Assembly: GCA_963921825.1 (NCBI GenBank)
Contig: OY997589.1
Location: 43,038,638-43,102,637, forward strand
Source: Erodium maritimum
Lineage: Eukaryota; Streptophyta; Magnoliopsida; Geraniales; Geraniaceae
Length of the DNA stretch: 64,000 bases
Direction: 5' to 3'
Positions within the stretch are counted from its first letter, which is position 1; every line of letters starts with the position of its first letter. Under the pieces are notes generated by a model that did not search any database, was not told the origin of the DNA, and saw only the letters and a program-made list of their open reading frames with translations. This document shows positions 1 through 12,785 of the stretch, piece after piece. A program made the translations under genes and the position numbers.

Positions 1-1029
1 AACACCTTAATCCTTGTCTTGCTTACTTAGTACTAATTAATCAAGACTTGATTAATTAGTTCCAAGGGCCTTGGTTGCATGGGCCTTTCATGGGCCTCTT
101 GGAACATGGCCCGTGGCCATTTCCAACGAGGTCCCGTAATTCGCTCATTGCCTCCAAGCCTTCCATACCGGAAATGTCCAACATTATCCGACGCGATCAA
201 TCCCAAGACTCCAAGCCTTGTCTCGATCCGTAAAGTCCTATTCACTTACGGGCACATGACCCAAAACCCAGTTTTGGTCATGTCCCGAGACAACTCCCTT
301 TTGGCCATTCTCCATAAATGTGTCAATGAGTTTCATCCTCCGGTGTGACCCTTAGGTTTATGCATGTCAATAGATCAACGTAAAATCCCATTTTACTTGA
401 TCCTATTTAAGTGGCAACTAACGAGACTTTAGTATTGCCTGACACTGCATAGCGAATCGACCCTGTCGATTCTAACCTTTCCGTCGTCCCTGTCATTATC
501 CTTTTATCTCCGATATCTTGATTGAGATAAGGCATAGAGCCGTCATCCTTATTATTCTCAATCACCGTTCCCTGATATGTGAGATGACTGAAGATATGAT
601 ACCCAGTATCATGTGCATGGCCATAGCGATCACAAAGACTCCTTGGTCTAAGGATACATGACAAGCTACAACACTGAATATGTTCATGACTTAATCTATG
701 GCACATATTCAGGGCGGGTCGTCCAATATCATGTCCCACATGATATCTATGATCAGACTCCGGAATCCCATTCCAATGACTAACAGAACGTAAGCCATAA
801 AGAGCCATCTTTCATACTAGTCGCTTCTAGTGAAGCTTTGTTGACTAGGTACCCATCGAGTGTGATCTATCTCGATCTATGGTTCTATTCGCATGATGGG
901 CATAGATGAGAGCACACATCGATATATTACTCCAACACATAAATAATATAAACCCGCTTTAATTTTATTGCTAACGATGATATATACATTTGGACATTTA
1001 GGGTTGAACTACGGGCACTAAGACTAACA
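1..1029 (-). repeat. 3' LTR of copia element A (cut by window edge)
   Basis: This stretch is nearly identical to 6583-7802, so it is the second LTR of a minus-strand element whose far end lies left of the window. On the minus strand the LTR begins TGTTAGTCTTAGTG at 1029. It is preceded by a purine-rich primer (AGGGCAAGTGGGAGAT, 1030-1045), which fixes the orientation. It lacks a 191-bp segment that is present in the partner LTR at 7207-7397. Confidence 0.9.
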
Positions 1030-1045
1030 ATCTCCCACTTGCCCT

Positions 1046-4000
1046 AGTTCCAATCTAAACTCCAATATGTCCTCATCGACTTTACATGTCTAACATGTTC
1101 AGGCAGCGACACTGCCTTAGTCAAAGGGTTAGCTATGTTATCATCTGTTGCAATATAGGTTATCTTCACTTCACCTCAGTTCAGTATTTATCTGATGAGG
1201 TGGATACGCCGCAATACATGTTTGGATTTGTTATATGATCTAGGATTTTAGCTTGCGCAATGGCCCTTGTGTTATCACAAGATGGATTCACCGGGTTGGA
1301 TGGGTTTTTAATTACACCCAGCCCTGCCATGAATTTCCAAATCCACATAGCCTCCTTAGCTGCCTCTGCAACATCCATGTACTTGGCCTCTGTCGTAGAT
1401 TCGGCAATGATATCTTGCTTTATGCTCTCCCAGCTAAAGCTCTGCCATTCAGCGTAAACACATATCCTGATTGACTTCTAAAGTCATCTGGATTTGTCTT
1501 GGAAAACTAGCGTCTACTTATCCTTCGACGACTAGTTCAGCATCATCTTTCCCCGGGTTAGAATGATGTCTACTGGTACAACATAAGGCTTACGAGACGT
1601 CTTGTCTCATACATGTCATGGCATATATGATCGATCCTGCCCTCAGGCGCATAGGATTTTCATCATCCTTTTCAGCTCATCAGGTGTCTTAGGGCACTGA
1701 GTCTTGCTGAGATGAATGCCATGACTAGTGGGTAAGAGTCCTTTCTTTGAATCGAGCATTAAGAACCTACTCAATGCCTTGTTCACATAGGTTCCCTGAC
1801 TTAAATCCAAGACCCTCTTGGTGCGATCTCTACATATCTTAATCCTTAAGATATGAGAAGCATCGCCTAAGTCCTTTATTCAAAAACACTTCCTCAACCA
1901 AGCTTTAGTCTCGTGCAAGGTTGGAATGTCGTTTTCAATGAGAACCAGAAAGGTAATATTGCTCCCACTAGCCTTCTTATAAACGCAAGATTCATCCTCA
2001 TTCTTGATTAAGCCAAATCCAATTACAGCTTCATCAAAACGAAGGATCCAACTCCGAGAAGTTCGTTTCAATCCATAAATGGATTTAAACAACTTATAAA
2101 TCTTTCCTTTATTCTTCAGATCGTCAAAACCTTTGGGCCGAGACATACAAACGTACTCAGTCAAATTTCCATTTAGGAAAGCGGTTTTGACATCCACTTG
2201 CCATATCTCGTAATTATGATACGCAGTTATGTCAAGAAGAATTTGGATCGATTTTGACCATAGCCACTAAGGAGAAGGTTTCCTCATAGTCAATCCATTG
2301 GATCTGTCTATAACTTTTCGCCACCAGTTGAGCTTTGTAGGTCAGAGGGTTTCCGTCCATGTCCATCTTCACCTTGAAGATCCATTTGCATCCGATGGTC
2401 CTCACACCATTGATTGGATCAACCGGTTCCCAGACTCGGTTGTCCGACATGGATTGCATTTCCTCCCTCATGGCTCCCAGCCATAACTCGGAGTTGGGCC
2501 CATCCACGACTTCCTGAAAGGTGGCTGGATCATCGTGATCCACCATGACTTCATTGTCACCTCCGGATACCATATCTTGGAGGTGGAAGATTGATCCTTT
2601 CAAATCGCCTTGGACCTTCCGGAATTGTAACAGGAATTGGTTCTTACTCTACGACAATCTCTGGCTCCTTTCTACTGGGTTGCCAATTGGTTTAGACAGA
2701 TCTGTACCATCCTGAATTTCTTCGAGATGCACAGTCCTCCCAATGACGTCTTTGGAAACAAAACTTCTTTTCCATAAAGACCCCACCCCAAGCGACGAAC
2801 ACCATGTTCTCACTGGGATTGTAGAAATAGTATCCCCTTGTTGCTTTGGGATACCACACGAAGGTGCATATCTCAGATCTTGGTTCGAGCTTAGTCGAAA
2901 CCAAATGTTTCACATAAGCCTCGCAACCACAAATCTTTAGGAAGGACAAAGCGGGCATCATCCCGTACCATTTTTAAAATGGTGTCCATTCCACACCATT
3001 CGTCGAAGCCCGATTCACTATGAATGCGGTCGTCTCTAGAGCATAATCCCATAAAGAGATTGGGAGATCAGTCCAACTAATCATGGAACAGACCATTGTC
3101 TAACAATGTCCGATTTCTCCGTTTGGCTACACCTTTCAACTACAGTGTCCCAGGAGGAGTCCATTCCAAAAGGATCCCATTCTCTTTTAGATGATCTAAT
3201 AACTCTGTGGTCAAGTATTTTCCACCTTGATCCAATCGAAGTGCCTTAATACCTTTGTCGAGCTGGTTTTCTACTTTAGTCTTAAACTCTTTGAATTTAT
3301 CAAAAGCTTCAGACTTATGTCTCAGCGAATAGACATAACCATATTTACTATAATCATCAGTAAATGTGATAAAGTAGTTAAACCCCTCCTGACAAGTGAA
3401 CTTATTGGTCTACACACATTCGAGTGTATCAGCCCCAATAATTCACCCGTCCTTTCATCGCGATCGATAAAAGGGCACTTTAGTCATTTTTCCCATCAAA
3501 CAAACCTTGCACCTATCGATCGAATGGAATTCGAATGAACCTGAAAGTCCGCACTTCTGAAGTGCTGATAGGTGCTTTTTGTTTATGCGGCCTAAATGAC
3601 AGTGCCTTAACAGAGTTAGGTTTAAATCGTTGGATTTAGACCTCTTGGTATTAACGGAATATATAGAACTTGAGGCATTGTTACCCATATCTAATATGTA
3701 CAATCCTCCAACCAAGTCAGTACTGGTATAAAACATATCATTGCATAGAACATTGAAAACTCCATTTCCAATATTAAAATTATATCCTTCCTTGTCAAAC
3801 ACGGATACAGATATAATATTCCTACTAAAAGTAGGTATGCAATATACATTATACAGTACTAAGACAAGGCCTCTTGGCAAAGCAAGACTCATGGATCCTA
3901 CAACAGTTTCCACAACTCTGAGGTCCACTTCGTGCTTTCCAAACCTCTCCTACTTTCAGCCACCATATATAAGTGCATGTGTGAGATTCAGTCCTGGTAT

Positions 4001-4557
4001 CTAATACCCATGAATCTTTGGAAGTAGAGAGATGTAGCTCTATAGAGTTAATACCGGATGAAGGCACGGTCCCACCGCCCTTCCTTAGATCATCCAGGTT
4101 TCCTGATGAAGGCGCAGTCCTACTGCCCTTCTTCAGATCATCCACGCTATTTGATGAAGGCGCAGTCCCACTGCCCTTCTTCAGATCAGCCGTGAACTTC
4201 CTGTAATCCCGGTTCCAATGACCAGGCTATTGGCAGTAGAAGCAGACATTCTCATGTGTCTCATCTTTCCTGCCAAGTGCGCATGGGCCCCGCCCTTGCC
4301 ACTTCCAATTCCCTTGTTGACCATCAGAATATCCTTGGATCCCAGATCCCTGATATATTCTTCTCAGCAATTAATGACACTTCATGTAACTCTGATATGG
4401 TCTTAGAGACAGCCTTGTCAAGGACATATTCTTTGAGTTCAGACTTGAGGACTATCCTCAAAATTCTGTACCAGTCCAAATAGTTTGTCCCATTTAGCTT
4501 GACCCTGTCAAGAATGGTTTTTAATGACAAACTATTAATGTTCGCTGAATTTGCCAT
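1046..4557 (-). pseudogene. Decayed copia gag-pol of element A
   Basis: Read right to left on the minus strand the domain order is typical Ty1/copia. Gag starts at 4557 (MANSANINSLSLKTILD). A CCHC-like knuckle (CFYCQ...GHW) lies near 4210-4260. A protease-like WVLDT is near 3990-4010, where the usual DTG has become DTR. The GAG-pre-integrase domain is at 3455-3928. Reverse-transcriptase pieces are at 2232-2603 (CKWIFKVKMDMDGNP) and 1880-2197 (MDVKTAFLNGN), and an RNase H piece is at 1181-1378. Reading frames are broken many times; the integrase core is barely recognisable, and the YVDD box is lost (the region reads FLVLIENDIPTLHET). The element cannot encode its own proteins. Pol fragments match the second copy at 34.98-36.69 kb closely. 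I infer an old autonomous copia copy; lineage is not assigned. Confidence 0.85.
4057..4200 (-). repeat. 48-bp triplicated repeat inside gag of element A
   Basis: Three copies of a 48-bp unit begin at 4057, 4105 and 4153 (plus-strand marker GATGAAGGC). On the minus strand each encodes a 16-residue block of the form DDLKKGSGTAPSS. It lies between the zinc knuckle and the protease, where other copia elements normally carry a single linker. Confidence 0.85.
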
Positions 4558-6101
4558 TTGATCTACAATAGATAAAATTCAATCAGTAAGCTGAATAAAT
4601 TTTATGAAGATCAAGCTTAAACACCAACAATCGATTCTAAACCTTTAGAATCTGAAACCAAGATCCTTGATTCACTCGATTAAGCTGAACTAATGCTCAC
4701 CACTTAATCGAGCTATGTAGGTAGGACTCCATCCAATCACATCCAATGTGACTCTTGGCTAGGGTATGTACTTATGTACACGACTTACCCTATCTGTTAC
4801 CCTAGCTCAACCTTAGGCTGAGAATCGTAGTCGGGTCCACCAATTTTCAACTATGGCTCGTCACTATGTAGGTGCTCCGCTAATGCGCACGACACCCACA
4901 TATGTCGTCCAAACCTACTACCCCGCTTCCCCATGGATGCTCCGCTAATGTGCACGACACCCATAGGACGGGGAGGTAGTAAGGTGTTGATGATTGGGAG
5001 GTATCGGACATGACCCGCTTTTACTTGTCCAGTTGTGTTCAAAACTTTGGCACATCCTAGATGCGATGAGCACATCAACTACATTCCAAATGCAATGATG
5101 CCTCAAATTACATCCAATGTAATTCTTCCTTTGAACCCGTCAACTACATCCAATGCAATGACGGTTCTAAGGGTTCACACACAAGGATTAAAATTCCAAT
5201 TTTATCTTTTCATGTGAGGTGATATGCTCGGTAAATAAAGTTAAGCATGCAATTCTAAAACACATAGAATTAATCATGCATAAACTAAACCAAGCATAAA
5301 GCGATAAATGTGCACATAATAGCCCCCTAAACTAACTCCCACTAGCTTCTTGAGTTCCACCGACTCCAAGCCGATGCCAACACCCGAAAAGCCACCAAAT
5401 GACCTTTTCGCCCTTTCTTCGTCTTGAGTAAAATATTACAATTTAATACACGACTCGCAGGTCGGGAATAAACAAATATTACAAACAAGTGGTTCGACGA
5501 CCACACCTTGAAAGAATAATTACACGCTAACTCTAACGGCTCGCAGGCCGTGAAAAGCGATAAATAATTAAATCGAGCTCGGGGCTATTATGTACACCAT
5601 GCCAACATCACATCACACATCGTGTTATCAAACAAGCATGTTATCAAACATCATGTGATTTTCCGGTTTTAATTAATAGCCAAGTTTCGAAAAAAATTTA
5701 TGCTCGGTTTATCGAAACCGTTCAAAAATGAAACTTTTGAACATTTGATCTTCGAGTTCGTCATGACGGTTCCAAACTCGTCATAACTAACAAAACGGTT
5801 TAGCCTTGGCATATCAACCATCCAATGGTCATGCTTGGCCTAGCTCCGTCCAACGGAGCCCCGTTCGGTCCCGGTTTCGGCCCCCCGAGAGTCCCGCTCC
5901 CGAGACCCGAAAAATCAATTTTTTTTTCAAAATTTCCAGATTTGAAATAATTTTCAAAAAATCATTTTACATGCATTAAATCCATGAACAAGAATTTAAA
6001 ACATGTTATCAAACAATTTAGCAAAACAACATGCCAAAAACAAAACTTTCAAGCAAAACCGAAACTTTGAACACCGTCTTGTGAATCCCGAAGGTAGCAC
6101 G
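4558..6101 (-). other. Untranslated leader of element A
   Basis: About 1.5 kb between the primer site and the gag start on the minus strand. No long open frame is visible. It holds a short direct duplication near 4870-4965 (GCTCCGCTAATG...GCACGACACCCA, twice). Confidence 0.6.
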
Positions 6102-6113
6102 GCTCTGCTACCA
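6102..6113 (-). other. Primer binding site of element A (tRNA-iMet type)
   Basis: On the minus strand the LTR ends ...CCCAACA and is followed after one base by TGGTAGCAGAGC. This differs by one base from TGGTATCAGAGC, the usual copia site complementary to the 3' end of initiator tRNA-Met. Confidence 0.75.
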
Positions 6114-6114
6114 C

Positions 6115-7802
6115 TGTTGGGTCTCGAGGTAGGGTTGGAGATGAACCAACTCGCAGCGGAAAATCAATAAAAACCAAGAGACGATTAAAACCATGAAACA
6201 ACTAACAAAGAATGGATTCACAAGAGAAAAATTCAGCAGTATCTCTTACCAAAACAAGAACACCGGTTAAAGAATGATTGGCTTGAGTCTCCAAGACGCC
6301 TACGTATCCACATGGGAATCAAAGTCACGTGGTTCTTCTCTTTGAGGACTCAAGAACACAAAAATGGAGGTGGAAACTAGCCAAACCCGAAATGGCCATG
6401 GAAGAGGGAGAGAAAATGTGTTTCCTATTCTTGTCTTGTGTTTGTTATGTTGAAAAAAGATGACTTAAACATAACAAAACCCATACTTGTCCAACTAAAG
6501 GCATGGGACAAGTATGGTGTCAAGTAAGGTGTAAATAGGACAAAGTATGGCAAGACAAGATTGGGTTAGGTGGTGAATCACCAACACCTTAATCCTTGTC
6601 TTGCTTACTTAGTACTAATTAATCAAGACTTGATTAATTAGTTCCAAGGGCCTTGGTTGCATGGGCCTTTCATGGGCCTCTTGGAACATGGCCCGTGGCC
6701 ATTTCCAACGAGGTCCCGTGATTTGCTCATTGCCTCTAAGCCTTCCATACCGGAAATGTCCAACATTATCCGACGCGATCAATCCCAAGACTCCAAGCCT
6801 TGTCTCGATCCGTAAAGTCCTATTCACTTACGAGCACATGACCCAAAACCCAGTTTTGGTCATGTCCCGAGACAACTCCCTTTTGGCCATTCTCCATAAA
6901 TGTGTCAATGAGTTTCATCCTCCGGTGTGACCCTTAGGTTTATGCATGTCAATAGATCAACGTAAAATCCCATTTTACTTGATCCTATTTAAGTGGCAAC
7001 TAACGAGACTTTAGTATTGCCTGACACTGCATAGCGAATCGACCCTGTCGATTCTAACCTTTCCGTCGTCCCTGTCATTATCCTTTTATCTCCGATATCT
7101 TGATTGAGATAAGGCATATAGCCGTCATCCTTATTATTCTCAATCACCGTTCCCTGATATGTGAGATGACTGAAGATATGATACCCAGTATCATGTGCAT
7201 GGCCATGCTATTCTTTCAGTCACTCTCAATCAAGCGGCCGAGAACCGATATCTTTCCCATATCTCAGTATGAGGGATAAATCCCTTAGCCGCCTTTCGTG
7301 TCACTCATGTAGCCCGTCCCCAAGCCAATCCTGGCCGTTATGGAAGCCCTGTTACGGACAACGTTAGGCTCAGGTCAAACTCAGTTGTTGACTACATAGC
7401 GATCACAAAGACTCCTTGGTCTAAGGATACGTGACAAGCTACAACACTGAATATGTTCATGACTTAATCTATGGCACATATTCAGGGCGGGTCGTCCAAT
7501 ATCATGTCCCACATGATATCTATGATCAGACTCCGGAATCCCATTTCAATGACTAACAGAACGTAAGCCATAAAGAGCCATCTTTCATACTAGTCGCTTC
7601 TAGTGAAGCTTTGTTGACTAGGGACCCATCGAGTGTGATCTATCTCGATCTATGGTTCTATTCGCATGGTGGGCATAGATGAGAGCACACATCGATATAT
7701 TACTCCAACACATAAGTAATATAAACCCGCTTTAATTTTATTGCTAACGATGATATATACATTTGGACATTTAGGATTGAACTACGGGCACTAAGACTAA
7801 CA
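6115..7802 (-). repeat. 5' LTR of copia element A
   Basis: A 1,688-bp LTR bounded by TG at 6115 and CA at 7802 on the plus strand. It aligns with the left LTR over its whole visible length apart from the 191-bp segment 7207-7397. Its outer edge lies about 1 kb upstream of the bHLH start codon and is transcribed away from that gene. The target duplication cannot be checked because the left flank is outside the window. Confidence 0.9.
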
Positions 7803-8698
7803 GAAAAGCCATAGAAGCCATCACCATATATGCAGGAAGGAAAGGTGGGGGATGTGGAAACAGTATTGGAAGTCCTGCTCCGAGAATTGGGCAAGTACTG
7901 CATCAGTAGTACGATGCAACACTGCATATGGGGGAAAAGCGACCAAATTTGAACTGCTGCAGTTGTATTGGGAGGATATACGAGAAACAGGGTTTCCTCC
8001 AAGGAAAAGTCCCTAAATCTCTGCTCGCTAGTTTTTGACCCTACAAAAACGAAATCAGACAAAATAAAAATGACCCACTCGATTAGCTTGATCCAGAATC
8101 GAGAGAGGGGTCGAGGAGGATGCGGTGGTGGAGGCCAGGGAGATGGACGTGACGACGACGGTGGCTTCAAACGCGACAACGATGGCGGCTTCAGAGGTGG
8201 TTTTAGAGGTGGCGTCAGAGGCGGCGACGGCTTCAGAGACACCAACAACGGCTTCAGAAATAGAGAGGATCGATCAGAAGGCGACGAAGATTGCAGAGGC
8301 GGATGAGACGTAGTCACCAGAGATAGAGGAATTGCTGAGGGATTTTGGCGAGGGAGATCGTCGCCCAAAGAGAAATTCCTCCCCAACCCGATTCGAGAGG
8401 AATTGAAAGGTTGAGAAGAACAGCATAACATCAGAGTAGAAGAACCGAAACAACATTGAGAAGGCTGTACTCAGCTAAACTAAGATGGCTTACGTGGAAA
8501 CGGCACCAAAACCCTAAAAGAAGTGTATTATAGGGAAAACTAACGTTTATTGCATAACCATCCTTGATCTAAAGTAGGATCGGTCAAACAAATAAAAATT
8601 AATCATCCAAATTATCATAACAGATAAATCTCACGAGAAGAAATGCAAGGCGACGCAGAGTCAGACGGTAGTTGTGGTTCAATCCTGATTGACCCTTC
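7803..8698. other. Region upstream of the bHLH gene; possible remnant of a divergent gene
   Basis: No recognised gene. 7968-8306 (+) can be read as a glycine/arginine-rich frame (RGGFRGGFRGGVRGGDGF), and the complement of the same DNA is a proline/serine-rich frame. Both come from a codon-like GGC/GAC repeat at 8110-8290. On the minus strand a plausible intron acceptor (TTTTTGTAG then GGTC) lies near 8037, followed by about 230 bases of higher-complexity sequence that stop at the LTR edge (7803). A telo-box-like AAACCCTAAA lies near 8508-8517. This may be the 5' part of a minus-strand gene cut off by copia element A, but I cannot name a product. Confidence 0.3.
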
Positions 8699-8704
8699 CA
8701 CGTG
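8699..8704. promoter_or_regulatory. G-box (CACGTG, ABRE-like context) upstream of bHLH104-like gene
   Basis: The palindrome CCACGTGG with a following C lies about 113 bases upstream of the ATG. G-boxes are bound by bHLH and bZIP factors. Autoregulation or light/ABA control is possible, but only the motif is seen. Confidence 0.55.
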
Positions 8705-8811
8705 GCACATAATAATTGGGCATCCTGGTCTTTCTGTTTGCCCCTTTTCAAGTCCCCAAAAAAAAAGCAGAAGAAAAGGAATAAAACCAAAATCGGACTC
8801 GTCTCCCTCAC

Positions 8812-11800
8812 ATGGATTCGCTGGAGGATAGCTGCACCTGGGATTTCCTCGATTCCAGTTTCTTCGACGCCAATATTTCCGCCGATTTCTCTTTGCTTTC
8901 CGATCATAGGTTTCGAGGGTTTCCTTTTCACGCAATAGCTTTTTTTTCAGATACCATTGATTTATGCTTAATTTTCGTGCTTTGAATTTGATGTCTTATG
9001 TTTATTGCAGTGGTGCTCTGGAACTTGAATTTTCGTCCACTGGTGCTACTGTGTCACTGGATAAAGAATGTACCAGGAAGAGGTACTTTGCTTTCCAATT
9101 GCAGATTTGCATGTTTGATAATGGTTGATTTTTTTTATAACTTTATAAATAGGTGGATTTGTAGCTTTTGTTTGGTTGATTAACAAGGGAACATTTGCCA
9201 TTGCTATACCTAGTTCAAGTGCTCTTTATTGTTTTGAACAAAATGGGGATAATTGTCTAGAACTACCCTAAAGTTTCGTCCACAAACGAGTTGATGCACA
9301 AAGTTTCGTCCACGCTGTGTGGCTACCCTGAAGTTTTGTCCATGACTTTTTTGTTTTGACGTAATAGGGATGTTCAGAATGAAGGTCTGGGCAGTGCTTC
9401 CCGGATTGAATAGAAGCGTGGATAAAACTTCAATGCACCCACAAAGCGTGGACAAAACTTAAATGCACCCACAAAAGAGTAGGCAAAACTTCAATGCACC
9501 CACAAAACCGTGGACAAAACTTCAGGATAGCCATTGTGCATCAACTCGTTTGTGGACGAAACTTTAGGGTAGTTTTGGACAATTATTCCAACAAAATGCT
9601 ATTGACATCATGGATTTGGGTAGGCATGAATTTGTTAATAGCTTCGTTGTGGCTATTACTTGGTCGATTTTGTGTGTGTTGACTGTTGAGAATGGACTAT
9701 AACCAATATATGTAAAACAAATCTTGCGAATAACATGATACAGTTTTAAATTCACTGTATTTTGTTCTAATAATTAGTGCTTTTTATCTACCATAAATCT
9801 TTAGACGTCATCAATTCCCGTGGCTTATAGTAATTTTAGTATGTCTCCTGCCAGGTTCATGGTGGACATAGAAAATGGTTGGAGTGGTGCGATTCATTTT
9901 TTTTCTTTCTATATAGATATAATAGAATATTATCAAGTTTACTAACTTCAATTTGCATTTGGTTAAGTCCAAATTCTTGTTGGATTGGGCTACAGCTCCT
10001 TCAATGTTTATTTTCTTGTTAATTTGTATAATTAGTGCACTTAATCAATCCTATGAAATTTCAGGCAAATCTGAACCGTTAATTTACATGGATGCCATAT
10101 TGAAAATTTATTTGATTCTTTGGCAAAAGCTTAATTACATAGCTGGAAACCGTTTCATGATGGCTTCCTTGATTTACAGGGTGCGGAGTGATTCTTGTTG
10201 CAAGGCAGAGACTAAAGCTTGCCGAGAGAAATTGCGGAGGGAGAAGTTGAATGACAGGTGTGTATGAGAGATGATAAATTAGTATTCAAGGTTGTTAAAG
10301 TACTTGTACTTCTCATCATTATATTTTTCATGGAGTTGATCAACTATAAATTACTGGGTGACATAAATATAACCCTCTACTGCCACCTGCCCACTTCATG
10401 CAATTCATATTTATAAATTATTGCTTTCACGCATTGACTCCCTAGCGTAAACAACAGCATTGTCAAAACTGGAACCTGTCTGGTGGGGCAGTCCAGTTCT
10501 TTTTCAAACCCAAGCAAAACCGATTTTGAGTATCAATTTGTCTTTTTAGAACTGGGTGATGTACTGTTTGACCTGGCCAGACAGACTGGTCAAAGTTGTG
10601 ACCCATTCCAATTTTTGCACATGGGTATGCAATAAGCCCTTCTGGTAAATTGTCTTTTCATAAGTTTCAGATCAAACAAGATAGAATACACCCATCATGT
10701 TTGAATTTAGCTACAATATTGAGAATCCTTGTTTTTCGGTGCCTGTTTATTTTACCTGGACTGTATCAAAATTGAATTCGGGCCTCTTTTCTTTATGATA
10801 ACGCTGATGCTTCCATAATATCTGAATAAAAGAACAGGTCTATATCCCTAGTTCGCTCTGAATAAGGTATGAACCATGCATGTGGATATTATGTCTCTCA
10901 TACAGTGAGGGCATAATATGAAATTTGTCTGATGAACCTTTTGGTAACTGAATTAGATTTCGGGGGGTCAATGATGGAATTATGATTAAGGGAGCGAGCC
11001 AATAAGATGTTGCATTTCAGGAAATTTGGGTAAGGTTCTCTGAGAGGTGACCTAAATATAGCCTTTTTGTAAATGTTTGGAGGGAAATGATCTTGCTAAG
11101 TGTAATCATCAAAACTTAAACCCCAATATCTATTCCGAGAATATGTAATTGAGTTAAAATGGTATGTTCTCTAGTCTCTATATTTGGGTGATTAGCATGC
11201 ATTGAAAATTTGTATTCTGTCTATTGCTCTTACAGGTTTTCAGAATTGAGCTCTGTTCTAGAACCTGGAAGACCTGTCAGAACTGATAAGCCAGCCATAC
11301 TTGATGATGCAATCAGAGTTTTGAATCAACTAAGGACTGAAAATGACGAACTTAAGGAAACGAATGAGAAATTAATAGAAGAAATAAAGTGTTTAAAGGT
11401 TAGTTTTATAAATTCCTTCTGATTATTACCATACGTAAGTCGTGCCCTCTATTTCATATTAATGTGTATCAGTTGTACTAAAATTCAAAGCACTTGCTGT
11501 TATTTGTTTATACATTAAGGACATTTTCTGGTCCAGTCTTACTCTGTGGCCTTTGATTTTTATGATGGCCTTTGATCTGTGTGCGTGTTATAAACTACAC
11601 ACACTTTATGGTGTCTGAATGAGTAGTTATGATGTACCCCTCACGATTTAACTTCTAAATGTAGTGCCTATTGCAAAAAAAAAATGTTAGTGGTCTGAAA
11701 TATAGATGATGGGAGTCTAGGGCAGAAAAGCAGGAGGGAATGAGCAAATCCGCAGTCTGCAATGTTAGGTCAAACCTGGAATTCATCTAGCTGAAGATGA

Positions 11801-12785
11801 CATGACATAATATTAAATAAAATGGCTTTGCCTAATAAAAGCCACAATGATTGATAAGCTCATACTAATTTCTAAAGAGGAACGAGTCTGAACAGTTGGA
11901 ACTTTTTGAAACAGCAATGATTGATAAGCTTTAAGCACATACATTATAGGATGACGCTAGATGCCTTTTTAGGCTGTGTAATGTTCATTTTAGGAGCAAG
12001 CTACTCATCAATTTTGTAATTTTAAGACTTCATATGTTTTAGGCTTTTAGCAATTTTATAACATTAGTTTCAGTTATTTAGAACATTAGTTTGTGTTTAT
12101 TAATGTCTATATTCCATTTAATTCACAGTTTTTATTATATATTTTCTGTTATTTTCCATCTCATCCCTGGACACTCTGCCCATTGATTTCACCACCTCTG
12201 ACAATGTTCTACATCCACTTATATATAAATGGATAGATTTTTCTATTGTTACCCATGAACTACATTCTATATTCATTAATTTATTATACTGAATGTACCA
12301 TTACCGTCATTTTTAATGTCCTTAAAATCGATCTCACTTGAAGTGCTACATGCCTCATATTGTTGGCGTGATATGCACTAGTTTGCATGTCTCTGCATTT
12401 GTGAATAAGGGACATATAAGGGGCATGATATACACATTCCTGAGCTTTTTGGAAAGTTCCTGTCAGTGAGATATAACACATTATTCTCAATATGTGACTA
12501 TTTATTACATGTATGTTAATCCTGTTCCTACAACAGGCTGAGAAGAATGAACTTCGTGAAGAAAAACTTGTGCTGAAGACCGATAAAGAAAGGATGGAGC
12601 AGCAGTTGAAAGCTATGCCCTTGCCACCCAGTGGGTATATGGTGCCCCATCCAACTGCATATCACGCTGGAGCGAGCAAGATGGCAGTTTATCCCAGCTA
12701 TGGTTTGGTCCCAATGTGGCAATATTTACCCCCATCTACAGTTGACACTTCTCATGATCATGAACTAAGGCCTCCTGCCGCATAG
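8812..12785 (+). CDS. bHLH104-like: bHLH transcription factor, group IVc (bHLH104-like), five exons
   Basis: Nuclear DNA-binding factor. Group IVc members (bHLH34, 104, 105/ILR3, 115) dimerise with each other and switch on iron-deficiency genes. Exons by GT/AG inspection: 8812-8909, 9011-9082, 10180-10257, 11236-11398, 12537-12785. They join in one frame of 660 bases, 219 residues. The start was chosen because the next residues (MDSLEDSCTWDFLDSSFF) resemble acidic N-termini of plant homologues and no earlier in-frame ATG was found. The bHLH domain spans about 68-120: basic KACREKLRREKLNDRF, helix 1 SELSSVLEPGR, helix 2 DDAIRVLNQL. A leucine-zipper-like coil runs to about 160, and the family C-terminus (KMAVYPSYG, then DTSHDHELRPPAA) follows. 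The protein is shorter than Arabidopsis bHLH104 because its N-terminal region is reduced. Assignment to bHLH104/34 rather than ILR3/115 rests on the C-terminal motifs. A MULE-type MITE sits in intron 2. Confidence 0.9.
9246..9589. mobile_element. MULE-type MITE, copy 1 (in bHLH intron 2)
   Basis: A 344-bp non-coding element. Its left end GGGATAATTGTC matches the inverse of its right end (GACAATTATTCC) with one change, and inverted similarity (CTAAAGTTTCGTCCACAAAC) continues inward. It is flanked by a perfect 9-bp target duplication AACAAAATG (9237-9245 and 9590-9598), the size typical of Mutator-like elements. The interior contains short repeated blocks (CAATGCACCCACAAA). A second copy lies at 29879-30219. 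Confidence 0.85.

Noticed and set aside
7700-8431. 243-codon minus-strand proline-rich frame as a real protein
   Set aside because: It runs across the LTR boundary into copia A, so the full frame cannot be an original gene; only the part right of 7803 is discussed as a possible remnant.
10450-10625. Possible small TIR element in bHLH intron 3 (GGAACCTGTCTGG against CCAGACAGACTGG)
   Set aside because: The inverted match is short and imperfect and no flanking duplication was found.
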